A stretch of 64,000 nucleotides of DNA from M30B19 sp041741535 (GCA_041741535.1 JBGSJV010000187.1:5919-69918); one strand, 5' to 3'. Counted from the stretch's first letter, positions 8,444 to 17,669 are shown. The notes: generated from the letters alone by a model not told the origin. A program made the numbers and translations.

Positions 8444-9901
8444 ATGGCATGGTGGCGAGTCTTCCGACAGATCTTGGGACCCGCAATCTTTGCGTTGATC
8501 CTAACTTTCGAACCGCTCTCCACGTGGTTCCCCGAACCGGACGCGGCTAGGCAGGCGAATCGCGTTCCCGCTGTGGGCGCCTGGATGTTGGTGTGGTGGA
8601 TCTTGGAGGCCGCCCCACTGGCAGTCACTGCCTTGCTCCCGATGCTTTTGTTTCCGCTCTTATCGGTCATGTCGCCAAACGACACGGCGTTGCACTATGG
8701 CCACCCGATTGTCTTTCTCTTTTTTGGTGGATTTGTGTTGGCCTTGGGACTGGAACACTATCGGCTCCATCTGCGAATCGCTCTGCTCATCCTGTCCTGG
8801 ACGGGCACGTCACCGCCACGATTGGTGCTGGGATTTATGTTGGCGACGGGGTTCCTGAGCATGTGGATCAGCAACACGGCCACCACCGTCATGATGCTGC
8901 CAATGGCGATTTCGGTGCTGAACCTCTTACACAGCGATCAGGACCAAAGATCCCAGAGCAATTTCGCGGTGTCCTTGTTGTTGGGCATCGCGTTTTCCGC
9001 CAGTGTGGGAGGCATGGCAACCTTGATCGGCACGCCACCCAATTTGGTGTTTGCAGGAATGATGGAAAAACACGCTGACTTTACGGTTTCGTTTGGTCGC
9101 TGGACGGTTGTCGCCTTCCCGATTGTTGTGGTGTTATTCGTCATCGTTTACTTCGTATTGACCCGTCTCCTGTTCCCGACCAAGACGTTAGCGATCTCCA
9201 ATGCAGACGAAGTGCTTCATGCCGAGCGAAAAAAGTTGGGGGCCATGCAATTTGGCGACTCACTGATGTTGGCGGTGTTTGTATTGGCAGCGGGATTATG
9301 GATTGGCAAAGATACGATTCTGTGGTTCTGGCCAAAATTGGGGCTTTCCGACACGTCGATCGCCATATTCGCGGTAGTTCTGTTGTTTTTGTTACCCGGC
9401 GACTCAAGTTTTCGCAAACCGTTGTTGAACTGGGAGGTAACGACTCGATTGCCCTGGGGGATCTTATTACTTTTTGGGGGTGGGATGTGCTTGGCCGACG
9501 CATTGGAGGACGCCGGAATCATTTCAGCATTGGCACATCTGGTGCCGCCGGAATTGCCATACTGGATCGTACTACTGTTGCTTGTCGCATTGGCTTTGTA
9601 TTTGACCGAAGTGATGAGCAACGTCGCATTGGTGGGTGTCTTGATCCCAGTGCTAATTGGCATCGCGCACGACATCAAAGTTCACCCCCTGTATTTGACG
9701 ATTCCTGCGACCTTAGCCAGTAGCTGCGCGTTCATGTTGCCCATGGCAACTCCGCCCAATGCCATTGTTTTTGGGAGTGGCAAAATCACGATGGCACAGA
9801 TGTTTATCGCTGGGTTTGTCTTGAATCTGCTCTCATTGATCATCATCGTCCCGCTGACCCAGTTGTTGATTCCTTGGGCATTTCCGGCCATTGCGCGGTG
9901 A
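8444..9901 (+). CDS. SLC13 (DASS) family sodium/anion symporter
   Basis: About 485 residues, polytopic. The family signature is clear: 'MWISNTATTVMMLPMAISVL' followed by 'GGMATLIGTPPNLVFAGMM' in the first half. The second half has the repeat-related 'VMSNVALVGVLIPVLIGIA' and 'LPMATPPNAIVFGSGKITMA'. The paired SNT motifs bind sodium and carboxylate or sulfate in this family (CitT/SdcS/NaDC type). The likely role is uptake of di- or tricarboxylates, sulfate or phosphate; the substrate cannot be told. ATG 8444 is preferred over a TTG at 8417. Its 3' end overlaps the convergent channel gene by 59 bp. Confidence 0.9.
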   Translation: MAWWRVFRQILGPAIFALILTFEPLSTWFPEPDAARQANRVPAVGAWMLVWWILEAAPLAVTALLPMLLFPLLSVMSPNDTALHYGHPIVFLFFGGFVLALGLEHYRLHLRIALLILSWTGTSPPRLVLGFMLATGFLSMWISNTATTVMMLPMAISVLNLLHSDQDQRSQSNFAVSLLLGIAFSASVGGMATLIGTPPNLVFAGMMEKHADFTVSFGRWTVVAFPIVVVLFVIVYFVLTRLLFPTKTLAISNADEVLHAERKKLGAMQFGDSLMLAVFVLAAGLWIGKDTILWFWPKLGLSDTSIAIFAVVLLFLLPGDSSFRKPLLNWEVTTRLPWGILLLFGGGMCLADALEDAGIISALAHLVPPELPYWIVLLLLVALALYLTEVMSNVALVGVLIPVLIGIAHDIKVHPLYLTIPATLASSCAFMLPMATPPNAIVFGSGKITMAQMFIAGFVLNLLSLIIIVPLTQLLIPWAFPAIAR

Positions 9902-12900
9902 TGCTGCGGATGTGCAAGTCGCGTTGCGGAAACGGGATCTCGATTTGATGTTCGGCCAACGTGCAATAGAAGCTCGTCATAAGTTCGCTGGCAGCGGCCA
10001 AGCGATCGCCCAGTTTTCCCACATAGGCCCGGACGACCAAATTCAACGCACTATCGCCAAAAGCCTCCAAGTGAACCGTGGGTGCCGGTTCGGACATGAC
10101 CAGCGAATGCTTCTGGACGATGTCCAACAGCAGACGGATCGCCAGCTCGACATCGCTCCCATAAGCGATACCTACCGGCAGCACCAACCGTGTGACTTCG
10201 TCGCTGAGTGTCCAATTAAGCACACGGCCAGTGATGAACTCTTTGTTCGGTACAATCAGCTCCTTCAAGTCGAAGTCCCGAATAATAGTCGCGCGTGCGC
10301 GGGTCTTCGTGACAACTCCGGTGACTCCATCGACGGTAACGACATCCCCGACTCGGACAGGACGTTCGAACAGGATGATGATTCCAGATACAAAATTCGC
10401 GAAGATTTCTTGTAGCCCAAACGCCAAGCCAAACGTTAAAGCAGTTACGAGCCACTGCACCTGCGTCCAATGAACGCCAACCAGCCGCGCCGACCACACC
10501 AAGCCGATGACAATCACGACATAGCTGGAGACGGCAGCCGCTGCGTTACGAGTCGACGCGTCGATAGGCAAGTGGTTAAGAATCAAGATGTCGACCAGCC
10601 CCGGCAAATTGCGAAACACCACAATGGTCATCAGCATCACCATCACGGCCTGCAGTAAGTCGGTTGGCGTGATCTGGCGAACAACCTCTTTCGTAACCAG
10701 TTCCTCCACGGAAGCTCCTTCGCCGCCAACGGTGGAAACAATTTCGGTCGTCGTCCACAAATTCTGCTGCAGGACGACGCGCAAAGCGGGCACGACATCG
10801 GCCCACATGAACCAAACGCCGATGATTGCAAACATCACACCCACGCTGTGCAAAAGGTTTTGTGATTGTTTGGTTTGTTTGGCCAATTTGTCTTGCCAGT
10901 CTCGTTGTGAGTCGATCGCCGCAGCGGCAGCGACATCGGCATCCACTTTGTTGTCGTTACTGCCGCTGGCGACTTGGGCGCGCCTTTGTTTGGCTTGTTC
11001 GATAAAAACTCGTCGCCGTTCCACCAGGATCAAGCGGGCGATCAATTGGCTGCCAACGATCAAGGCGATGATCAGCCAAAACATCGAATACAACCGGAGC
11101 GACAATTGGTACGCCGTGTAGTAATACCCGGTCGCCGCCAACACAGCCAGAAAGATCGGAGCGCTGACCCCAAATCCGAACCAGACATAACGCAATCGCT
11201 CGGCCCAACCACCGGTATTCCTCAAGTAATAGCTTCGCAACAAGCCGCGATTGGGCTCCAGTACTCGAAACGCCAAGTAGAGCATCAACCCACAGCCCAC
11301 CAAGAAGCAGATACGCTCCAACAGGTCTTCGCCTAGCACCGGATCGACCCAATGCAACGTCGACGTCACAAACACAATTGGTAGACCGATAAAAATCACC
11401 AACCGAACAAGTCGAGAACTGTGATGCAGTGTTCCCGCATGCCAACCAAAATGAGCCACACCCAATCCAGATTCGCGGCAAACGTTCCGCAAACACTCTA
11501 GCGGTAATAAAGCAAGCGCTGCCGCACAGCACCCTCGCGCCAATCCCTGCAGCTCGGTCTGACTGCGCAAGACTTCGGACCCGGCGGAGATGGCCGCTTC
11601 AATACGCCAACCAAGGAAATACATCAGGAGCGGCCAAGGGAGCGAAATCAATATCGTAAAAACCAACGCGTGCAGCGTCGGTCGAAAACTGGAACACGCC
11701 CCACTGCTGGCTTCCCGACTCAATCTTTGGAGTTCTGCCCGCCAGTGATACCCTTGCAATTTCATCGAAAACCAGAGTGTCCCAAACAGAATCCACCACA
11801 CCCATTGTCCCAAAAAATCGTACACGAGGACGTGTCCCAGCTGCTGCCACAAATTGACCTGAAACAGCCACCGGTCCAAATCCCCCCATGCGAAGTAACG
11901 AAAGAGTGGTCGACTACTGGGAATCCACAAAATTCGTTGATCGATAAAATTGCGATAGTTTTGCGAGACTTCAATCAGTTGGTGGACATCGGTATCCACT
12001 TCCACCAACATGTTGAAGTAAGCGTCTTGGTTTCGATACAAACTGTCCAACGCCTCGCGTTTTGCCTTGAGCATATCGGTCGCGCGTTGGAACAAAAGTC
12101 GCTCGGCCGCCGTCCAGTCACGAGTTTCTGGGCCCAAACTCAACAGCGCGCGGGCCATTTCATCGAACAGAATCAGTTCACCACGGTCTTCGTCGATTTG
12201 TAACAATTGCAACTGCACCTCCCCAATTCGACCGGGAGCCAACTGCATTTGATTGAGCTCAGCACTAGACGGGATATCACTTCGTTGACGACGGAGAAGG
12301 TACCCAACCGTCGAGGTCAAGCCGACGCTGCGGACTTTCTTTTGAGTTGAATCATATTTCTCACGCAAGGTCTTCAACTGGAGCGCGATCGTATCGCGCT
12401 GGTTTTGCTGAGCCGACATGATTTCCGAGAGAGCCGCTTGCTCGACCGCCAGATCTTTGATGGAGTCGGCCAGAGCTTGTAATGACTCCGGAACGCTGGC
12501 CCGCTGTTGTTCCGCTTGCTCCAACGCCACACGAGCTTCATCGGTCCGCTTGAGATGAATCGCTTCGTTGACCTGCTGCAGCCAGCGTGACTCAAGATCC
12601 ACTCGCGCCATCAACCAATCGCGTTCCAATCGCAAGATATCTCGCGTTGTCTCGCCGTCGATGTAATCTCGTTCCAGGGTCAGGACGGGCAGTTCTGCCT
12701 CCCACAACGAGATTTGAATTTGAGCAGCGGTGCGCCGGGCTTTGGTGACCGCCGGAGGCTCACCTTCGGGCGGGGGCGATTGCAATTGCAATTTTTCTTC
12801 AGCCAAACGCTCGGGCATCGCAGTAATCCGAGCGGTGAGTTCTCGGCGACGTTCGATATAGGCTTCGCGTTCGGCATCCAGTACTGCGATGCGCTCCTTC

Positions 12901-13418
12901 CATTGCCGGATCTGCGAATCGGTGTCGGTCGCTTCCTTTTGCATTTCGACCAATGTGGACGTCGCTAGATTGAATCGCGCGGGCTCCACACTCAACTGGC
13001 TCGTTTCCCGCCATTTCTCGGCGCGCTGTTCGGCGGTGCCGATTTGCTGCTGGAAGTCTGCCGCTCGCGCAGGTAGTTGTTCCCAACGCGTTAATTGTTC
13101 CGCAGCCGACTTGTACCACTCTTGTACTTTTTTCTTGCTGTCTTCATCCAGCCCCGCTTCCAACGCTGCATCCAACTGGGCCTTTAGTTCATCTTGGGTC
13201 AGACGAGGCGAACCATTGACCAGGCTCGTAACCGGAGGTGTTACGACCGGCGGGGTCGGCGGTGACTTCGACGTCTCGTCCTGCTGCGGTTCACTTGTTT
13301 GCACGACTGCTGGCAAAGCCAACAACGATGGGGACGCGCCGGTTGCCGTTGGCGACATTCCTCCCACGCTATAGAATGCCAGGAGCACCCACAAAACAGC
13401 GACGCCTCGCCCGGTCAT
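9843..13418 (-). CDS. Large MscS-superfamily (MscK-like) mechanosensitive channel
   Basis: About 1191 residues from the ATG at 13418, which gives a signal peptide (MTGRGVAVLWVLLAFYSVGG). Residues about 60-480 form a long Gln/Glu/Ala-rich, coiled-coil periplasmic domain as in MscK/MscM. Multiple hydrophobic segments follow. The conserved C-terminal MscS domain starts with the pore helix 'ALTFGLAFGLQEIFANFVSG' and beta domain 'ERPVRVGDVVTVDGVTGVVT', then 'ELIVPNKEFITGRVLNWT'. It would act as an osmotic safety valve in the inner membrane. The reading frame continues upstream into Pro/Met repeats, but that is probably untranslated. It is divergent from the cyclase gene and overlaps the symporter gene tail. 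Confidence 0.92.
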   Translation of the reverse strand: MTGRGVAVLWVLLAFYSVGGMSPTATGASPSLLALPAVVQTSEPQQDETSKSPPTPPVVTPPVTSLVNGSPRLTQDELKAQLDAALEAGLDEDSKKKVQEWYKSAAEQLTRWEQLPARAADFQQQIGTAEQRAEKWRETSQLSVEPARFNLATSTLVEMQKEATDTDSQIRQWKERIAVLDAEREAYIERRRELTARITAMPERLAEEKLQLQSPPPEGEPPAVTKARRTAAQIQISLWEAELPVLTLERDYIDGETTRDILRLERDWLMARVDLESRWLQQVNEAIHLKRTDEARVALEQAEQQRASVPESLQALADSIKDLAVEQAALSEIMSAQQNQRDTIALQLKTLREKYDSTQKKVRSVGLTSTVGYLLRRQRSDIPSSAELNQMQLAPGRIGEVQLQLLQIDEDRGELILFDEMARALLSLGPETRDWTAAERLLFQRATDMLKAKREALDSLYRNQDAYFNMLVEVDTDVHQLIEVSQNYRNFIDQRILWIPSSRPLFRYFAWGDLDRWLFQVNLWQQLGHVLVYDFLGQWVWWILFGTLWFSMKLQGYHWRAELQRLSREASSGACSSFRPTLHALVFTILISLPWPLLMYFLGWRIEAAISAGSEVLRSQTELQGLARGCCAAALALLPLECLRNVCRESGLGVAHFGWHAGTLHHSSRLVRLVIFIGLPIVFVTSTLHWVDPVLGEDLLERICFLVGCGLMLYLAFRVLEPNRGLLRSYYLRNTGGWAERLRYVWFGFGVSAPIFLAVLAATGYYYTAYQLSLRLYSMFWLIIALIVGSQLIARLILVERRRVFIEQAKQRRAQVASGSNDNKVDADVAAAAAIDSQRDWQDKLAKQTKQSQNLLHSVGVMFAIIGVWFMWADVVPALRVVLQQNLWTTTEIVSTVGGEGASVEELVTKEVVRQITPTDLLQAVMVMLMTIVVFRNLPGLVDILILNHLPIDASTRNAAAAVSSYVVIVIGLVWSARLVGVHWTQVQWLVTALTFGLAFGLQEIFANFVSGIIILFERPVRVGDVVTVDGVTGVVTKTRARATIIRDFDLKELIVPNKEFITGRVLNWTLSDEVTRLVLPVGIAYGSDVELAIRLLLDIVQKHSLVMSEPAPTVHLEAFGDSALNLVVRAYVGKLGDRLAAASELMTSFYCTLAEHQIEIPFPQRDLHIRSITAQWPEMPKESTTGSAGR

Positions 13419-13424
13419 TGTCGT

Positions 13425-13464
13425 GGATCGCTCCGCGATCCATGGTTGGTTCGCGGAGCGAACC
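13425..13464. repeat. Two adjacent perfect hairpins with three-base loops
   Basis: GGATCGC-TCC-GCGATCC (13425-13441) is followed six bases later by GGTTCGC-GGA-GCGAACC (13448-13464). Both have perfect 7-bp stems, and the loops are complementary to one another in orientation. They lie between the divergent channel gene (start 13418) and cyclase gene (start 13717). Confidence 0.75.
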
Positions 13465-13716
13465 ACTACACTGTGCCACAAAAAACGGCAAAACGGTCGT
13501 GCGCAACGAACGACCCGTGGCATGCGAGCGGCCAACGGCATGCGAACAGCTGGTGGCATGATGATTTGTCGCGGGGTTTTTAGGGGCAAGCAGCAGCCGT
13601 TGGCTGGTGCGACGGAAGAAATTGAGGAAGTAGGGGAACCGCCTCTTGGTCAGCATGGCTCTAGCGACAGAATATCACAAGATCAATTTCAAGGACACCT
13701 CCATCGCAAGGATACC

Positions 13717-15534
13717 ATGGCCGATCTAGTAGCCCAAGCAGAAGACGGCCGAGGACGCTGGCGTCGACCCTTGCAACGAGGAACCTCCGTATTGTTGGGT
13801 CGCCAACAATGCCAGTGGTCTGTCCCTTGGGACTCGCAAATTTCGCGCCGCCACGCCGAACTTCATTGGAATGGTGACGTCCTGCGGGTGACACGTCTGC
13901 CCAGCGCTCGCAACGCGATCTTCTACAAGGGCCAAGCTGTGGACGACTGCGAGTTAACCGCTGGCCAACACTTTGTCATCGGACGCACGACCTTCACGCT
14001 CACGGTCTCACAAGTCGATGCCACCTTGCAACTCCCGGATCCGACTCGGGAGCAACTGTTCAGCCGACAAAAATTGGCAGAAGTCCGGTTTCGGGACGCG
14101 GAGCGACGATTGGCGATCGTGACCGAATTGCCCGCAATGATCCAGGATGTTGCGACCGATCAAGAACTGTTCATCCGAGTTCTCAACGTGGTATTTGGCG
14201 GAATCTCGCAAGCCGCCAGTGCGGCCGTGGTCGCGGTCGTCGGCGGTAGCGCGTCGCGTTCCGCGACAACGACCCCTGATCGCGGCAGTGACGTTCGCAT
14301 CTTGCATTGGGATCGTCGGCTGAATCAAGATGCGAACTTTCAGCCCAGCCAGCGACTTATCATGTCGGCGGTTCAAAAGCAGCAAACGGTCCTCCATGTG
14401 TGGGAGGGAGGCGGGAACCAAATCGCCCTGACCCAAATGGACCAAGCTCATGATTGGGCCTTCGTCACTCCCTTGCCACCCGTGGGAAATCAAACACTGG
14501 TCCTGTACGTCAGCGGGGCCCTACAATCCCAGCACCATTCCGATTCACCGGACACGGTCGCCAGCAGCCTGCAAGAAGACATAAAATACGCCGAACTCGT
14601 CGCGAACATTTTGGGCAGCTTGCTGAGCCTGCGTCACCTGCAACATCGACAGGCCAGTTTGCGGTCCTTCTTTTCTCCGGTCGTTTTGGACGCGTTGCAG
14701 GATACAACTCCGGAAGAGCTATTTCGTCCTCGAGAGTGCGAAGTTTCGATCTTGTTCTGCGACTTGAGAGGATTTTCGGCCGCAAGCCAGAGAATGGCTC
14801 ACGACTTGATGCAATTGTTGCAACGGGTGAGCGAAGCGCTCGGAGTAACCACGAGCCATATCATGCGCCAACGTGGTGTGGTCGGCGATTTTCACGGGGA
14901 CGCCACCATGGGTTTTTGGGGCTGGCCGCTACCTCAAGCCGATCGGGTCCGCCGCGCCTGCCAAGCAGCGATCGATATCCACCGCCAGTTTCGGGAAATG
15001 TCGGCCGATCCCGAAAATCCGCTGCACGGATTCCAGTTGGGGTTAGGAATCGCGTCGGGGACAGCCGTCGCTGGTCAAATTGGAACCCAAGATCAAGTCA
15101 AGGTGACCGCCTTCGGCCCCGTCGTGAACCTGGCGGCTCGCTTGGAAACGATGAACCGGCAGTTGGGAACTTCGATCTTGATGGAACAAGAAACCGCAAC
15201 CGCTTTGCAGCGCGAACTAGAAGTCGATCACCAACCCGTACCGTTCCGGATTCGTGGTCTGGGGAAAGTGCTGCCTGCCGGATTGCTGCAGCCCATTGAA
15301 GTCTGTGAAGTGCTGCCCGAGTTTCCCACCTGTCCTTTGACGGATGACGACTTGCGGGTGTTTGCCGCCGGCCTCGCCCATTTCCAAAGCGGCCAATGGG
15401 AATTGGCGTACGATCAACTCCATCGTGTCCCAGCCGCCGATCGCGCCAAGGATCTGCTGACCATGATGATAACCCAGCACAACCGACAAGCTCCCTATAA
15501 CTGGGATGGAATTATCCGACTCCAGCAAAAATAG
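13717..15534 (+). CDS. FHA domain-class III adenylate/guanylate cyclase
   Basis: About 605 residues from ATG 13717. Residues about 20-100 are an FHA domain: 'GTSVLLGRQQCQWSVPWDSQ', then ISRRHAEL, the phosphothreonine-binding loop. A GAF-like middle region follows. The C-terminal class III cyclase domain carries 'VSILFCDLRGFSAASQ' (first metal Asp), 'GVVGDFHGDATMGFWGWP' (second metal region) and 'VTAFGPVVNLAARLETM'. It would make cyclic AMP or GMP in response to a phosphorylated partner and possibly a small ligand. The frame extends upstream to 13423, but that stretch shows no domain and covers the hairpin region. It is divergent from the mechanosensitive channel. Confidence 0.88.
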   Translation: MADLVAQAEDGRGRWRRPLQRGTSVLLGRQQCQWSVPWDSQISRRHAELHWNGDVLRVTRLPSARNAIFYKGQAVDDCELTAGQHFVIGRTTFTLTVSQVDATLQLPDPTREQLFSRQKLAEVRFRDAERRLAIVTELPAMIQDVATDQELFIRVLNVVFGGISQAASAAVVAVVGGSASRSATTTPDRGSDVRILHWDRRLNQDANFQPSQRLIMSAVQKQQTVLHVWEGGGNQIALTQMDQAHDWAFVTPLPPVGNQTLVLYVSGALQSQHHSDSPDTVASSLQEDIKYAELVANILGSLLSLRHLQHRQASLRSFFSPVVLDALQDTTPEELFRPRECEVSILFCDLRGFSAASQRMAHDLMQLLQRVSEALGVTTSHIMRQRGVVGDFHGDATMGFWGWPLPQADRVRRACQAAIDIHRQFREMSADPENPLHGFQLGLGIASGTAVAGQIGTQDQVKVTAFGPVVNLAARLETMNRQLGTSILMEQETATALQRELEVDHQPVPFRIRGLGKVLPAGLLQPIEVCEVLPEFPTCPLTDDDLRVFAAGLAHFQSGQWELAYDQLHRVPAADRAKDLLTMMITQHNRQAPYNWDGIIRLQQK

Positions 15535-15743
15535 TTTCAATGCAATTACGAATAAAAATTTGAAAACGAATTGGCGTTGACTAGAATTAAGTAGGTGCCC
15601 TAAGAAGGATTTTTTGGGGACAGGAATAGCGGCCCGTGGCTGAATCGCTCGTCCAACGAGAGGTTGGCTGGTCGTTGCCGCGACCAGAAAACGGTGAATT
15701 GGCCGCGGAGGTTTGTAGGTTTGGCAGATTTGGAGAATTCGTC

Positions 15744-16274
15744 ATGAATGACTTTACTCCCCGGGCTCGGATCGAGCAGTATTTTGCGGGCTTGACGGAA
15801 AGCACTTTTTTGACCGAATTGGGGGTAATCGATCCTCCGATGGTCGACTACATCTCCGATTTGTTGGTGCGGTTCGTGCGCAGCGACGTGGTCCATCGGG
15901 TGCGTAGTGTCACGGGGCGGCCGGTTCTGACATTGACGGAAATGGCTGCCGAAGCGGCGCATCGATTGGGCGACGCCAAACGCGAAATTCACCGGCATAT
16001 TGGCGATTTTGCCCTATTTTGGGCGGGTGTTTATCCGGAGTCGTTGCGGCGGGACGATCAAGAGGATACCCAATCTTTTGTGGTTTTTTGTAGCCAAGGC
16101 CGCCGGTCGTATCAAATAGCAGCGGAGATCGAGACGGAGACAGAAATTCCGCCGCCGGAGGTCCTGCAGCGTCTGAGCGACCGGTTCGACTTGTGCACGT
16201 ACGGCCTGCGAGAAATCCGCCGCCGTTGGGAGTCCAACGACGACGGATCGAGTGGGCTTTTGCTCTTTAACTGA
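15744..16274 (+). CDS. Hypothetical cytoplasmic protein
   Basis: About 176 residues from ATG 15744 (MNDFTPRARIEQYF). The frame is open further upstream to 15636, but that segment reads as non-coding. The protein is mostly helical, with conserved-looking segments 'ELGVIDPPMVDYISDLLVRF' and 'REIHRHIGDFALFWAGVYPE'. No signal peptide, membrane segment or known motif is visible. Proteins of this look occur widely in Planctomycetes as uncharacterised conserved proteins. It ends 61 bp before the tRNA gene; the tRNA promoter starts just after its stop. Confidence 0.65.
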   Translation: MNDFTPRARIEQYFAGLTESTFLTELGVIDPPMVDYISDLLVRFVRSDVVHRVRSVTGRPVLTLTEMAAEAAHRLGDAKREIHRHIGDFALFWAGVYPESLRRDDQEDTQSFVVFCSQGRRSYQIAAEIETETEIPPPEVLQRLSDRFDLCTYGLREIRRRWESNDDGSSGLLLFN

Positions 16275-16280
16275 ACCCGG

Positions 16281-16309
16281 TTGACAGAACGGCCGATACC
16301 AGCGATATT
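16281..16309 (+). promoter_or_regulatory. Sigma-70-type promoter for tRNA-Ile
   Basis: A perfect -35 box TTGACA (16281-16286) is followed, after 17 bases, by GATATT (16304-16309; 4 of 6 consensus positions). The predicted start near 16316 is about 20 bases before the tRNA. Confidence 0.7.
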
Positions 16310-16335
16310 TCGCCGTCCTGGCATTGGCCATTGAC

Positions 16336-16409
16336 GGGCGTGTAGCTCAGTTGGTTAGAGCGCGTCGCTGATAACGACGAGGTCCCAGATTCGAGTTCTG
16401 GCACGCCCA
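16336..16409 (+). tRNA. tRNA-Ile (anticodon GAU)
   Basis: A complete 74-base cloverleaf. Acceptor GGGCGTG/CACGCCC; D arm GCTC..GAGC; anticodon stem CGTCG/CGACG with loop CTGATAA and anticodon GAT at 16370-16372; T arm CCAGA-TTCGAGT-TCTGG; discriminator A at 16409. The 3' CCA is not encoded. It stands alone, not in an rRNA operon within this window. Confidence 0.97.
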
Positions 16410-16437
16410 CTTCTTTTCCATGGCTTCTTTTCCATGG
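16410..16437. repeat. 14-bp tandem duplication after tRNA-Ile
   Basis: CTTCTTTTCCATGG occurs twice without a gap (16410-16423 and 16424-16437), directly after the tRNA 3' end. It may be a slippage product; I see no matching tRNA fragment that would make it an attachment site. Confidence 0.7.
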
Positions 16438-16605
16438 CTTCTCTGACCGAGTGTTTTGTCACAACCAAGACTGAGGGCCTGTCAAAACTCTGGGCCTGTT
16501 GAAGGGGCCAGCAGTCCATTGTGCCACGCGACCGCAGGGCCTTTCCGGCAATGGAGTCCTGCCCCATGTCAGACCGGCCCCCAAAATTAAGAAATTGATA
16601 TAGCA

Positions 16606-17283
16606 CTAGGTTTGAGTCTGCACTCCCAGCGCGGAGGCGATTCGCTGCAGCATATCCCGTTCTTCTTGCGAAACATTGCCGTCGGCCATGGCGATTTCGG
16701 AGAGAAAGACCATGATCTTGGTCTTGCCCTCGTTGTCCAGTACGTTGTGCAGCATCGCGGCTAGATCCTCGGCGGGAGGCAGGTCTTTGCCATGTTGCAG
16801 AATCATGCGGAGCCCGGCTTCGTCAAAGCCCTCGAACACGCCATCGCCAGCCTTCTCTGCGGTCGCGATTTCGTCTTCGGTAACTTCGCCGTCCGCCAAA
16901 ATCATCGACGCGGCCAAAGCCACCCCGACGGCTTGAACATTGACAAAGCTGGGTTTCTCCGGCAACCCAAGTTCACGGAGTTTCTTGGCCACACTTTCGG
17001 GGTTGGCCCCGACCAGCGCGCCACGGAACAAATTGTAGACAATCAAGAAAGGGTTAATGATCAACGACTTGGGGCTAAACCAACCCAACAACATCGACCA
17101 TCCCACTTCGCCAAAAACGCGACTGCGAACACACGGCACACAGCCGATAAACGACTTGGATCCAAACAGCATCACGACAATCAGGCCTCGCACGTAGGGG
17201 GCCGTTGCCACCGCTTCCAACGGACGTTGATTGCAATAGGGACAGTTGTAAACATCTCCAGACTGAACGTGCGAATGGCTCAT
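16606..17283 (-). CDS. TerB-like protein with N-terminal zinc ribbon
   Basis: About 225 residues from ATG 17283. The N-terminus carries CPYC (near residue 14) and CVPC (near 49), two Cys pairs suited to a zinc ribbon. A hydrophobic stretch containing 'GWSMLLGWFSPKSLIINPFL' may contact the membrane. Residues about 110-220 match a TerB/DjlA-like helical domain: 'ALAASMILADGEVTEDEIAT' and 'EIAMADGNVSQEERDMLQRI', with the paired acidic 'ADGxVxxxE' motifs of the tellurite-resistance TerB family. These domains probably bind metal and act as scaffolds at the membrane. It is transcribed away from pntA. Confidence 0.75.
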   Translation of the reverse strand: MSHSHVQSGDVYNCPYCNQRPLEAVATAPYVRGLIVVMLFGSKSFIGCVPCVRSRVFGEVGWSMLLGWFSPKSLIINPFLIVYNLFRGALVGANPESVAKKLRELGLPEKPSFVNVQAVGVALAASMILADGEVTEDEIATAEKAGDGVFEGFDEAGLRMILQHGKDLPPAEDLAAMLHNVLDNEGKTKIMVFLSEIAMADGNVSQEERDMLQRIASALGVQTQT

Positions 17284-17422
17284 CAGCAAACTCCTATTTT
17301 GATTGTGAAAACGAAAGGGAAATCAAAGATTGCTCACATTGCCAAGAAAATTCGGCGCAGACATGGTACACTATTTTGCGTGTCCATGGGTGTTCTGGCT
17401 TCGGGGTGTTTCGGTTGCTGAC

Positions 17423-17458
17423 GGTTTGGTTTCGGGACACGGTTTGGTTTCGGGACAT
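17423..17458. repeat. 18-bp tandem duplication
   Basis: GGTTTGGTTTCGGGACAC (17423-17440) is followed immediately by GGTTTGGTTTCGGGACAT (17441-17458), 17 of 18 bases identical. Confidence 0.85.
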
Positions 17459-17477
17459 ACTCGAAATTGGATGCAGA

Positions 17478-17661
17478 CCTTCAAGCCAACGCGGTGAAGC
17501 ATTTTTACTGGCCAAAACAGGCCCGAATGGGCAGAAACAACCCTAGCCGGTGTGCGCGAGCCACCGGTTCGAATGGTCTCTCATTCAGAAAAGGCCTGAA
17601 AGGCCGACACAAGTGCTGAGCATGCGCATTCAAAAAATGCTTCACAGCGTTGCCTTGAAGG
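17478..17661. mobile_element. MITE-like element with 29-bp imperfect terminal inverted repeats
   Basis: The left end 17478-17506 and the reverse complement of the right end 17633-17661 agree at 27 of 29 positions. The enclosed 126 bp has no coding capacity and contains smaller stems (GGCCTGAAAGGCC-type near 17593). The structure is that of a short non-autonomous inverted-repeat element or a long RNA hairpin. The right end stops 8 bp before the pntA start codon, so the pntA ribosome-binding region abuts it. No transposase is encoded. A clean target-site duplication was not seen. Confidence 0.6.
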
Positions 17662-17669
17662 GATGAATC

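Larger units (their letters stand above)
17284..17669. other. Intergenic region upstream of pntA holding repeats
   Basis: 386 bp between the divergent TerB-like gene and pntA. It contains an 18-bp tandem duplication (17423-17458) and a MITE-like inverted-repeat element (17478-17661). No gene is supported here. Confidence 0.6.

Noticed and set aside
14454..15299. Plus-strand frame of 281 codons
   Set aside because: Out-of-frame shadow inside the FHA-cyclase gene, very Arg/Ser-rich.
16410..16437. Duplication after tRNA-Ile as an attachment site of an integrated element
   Set aside because: The repeat does not copy the tRNA 3' end and no integrase gene is nearby.
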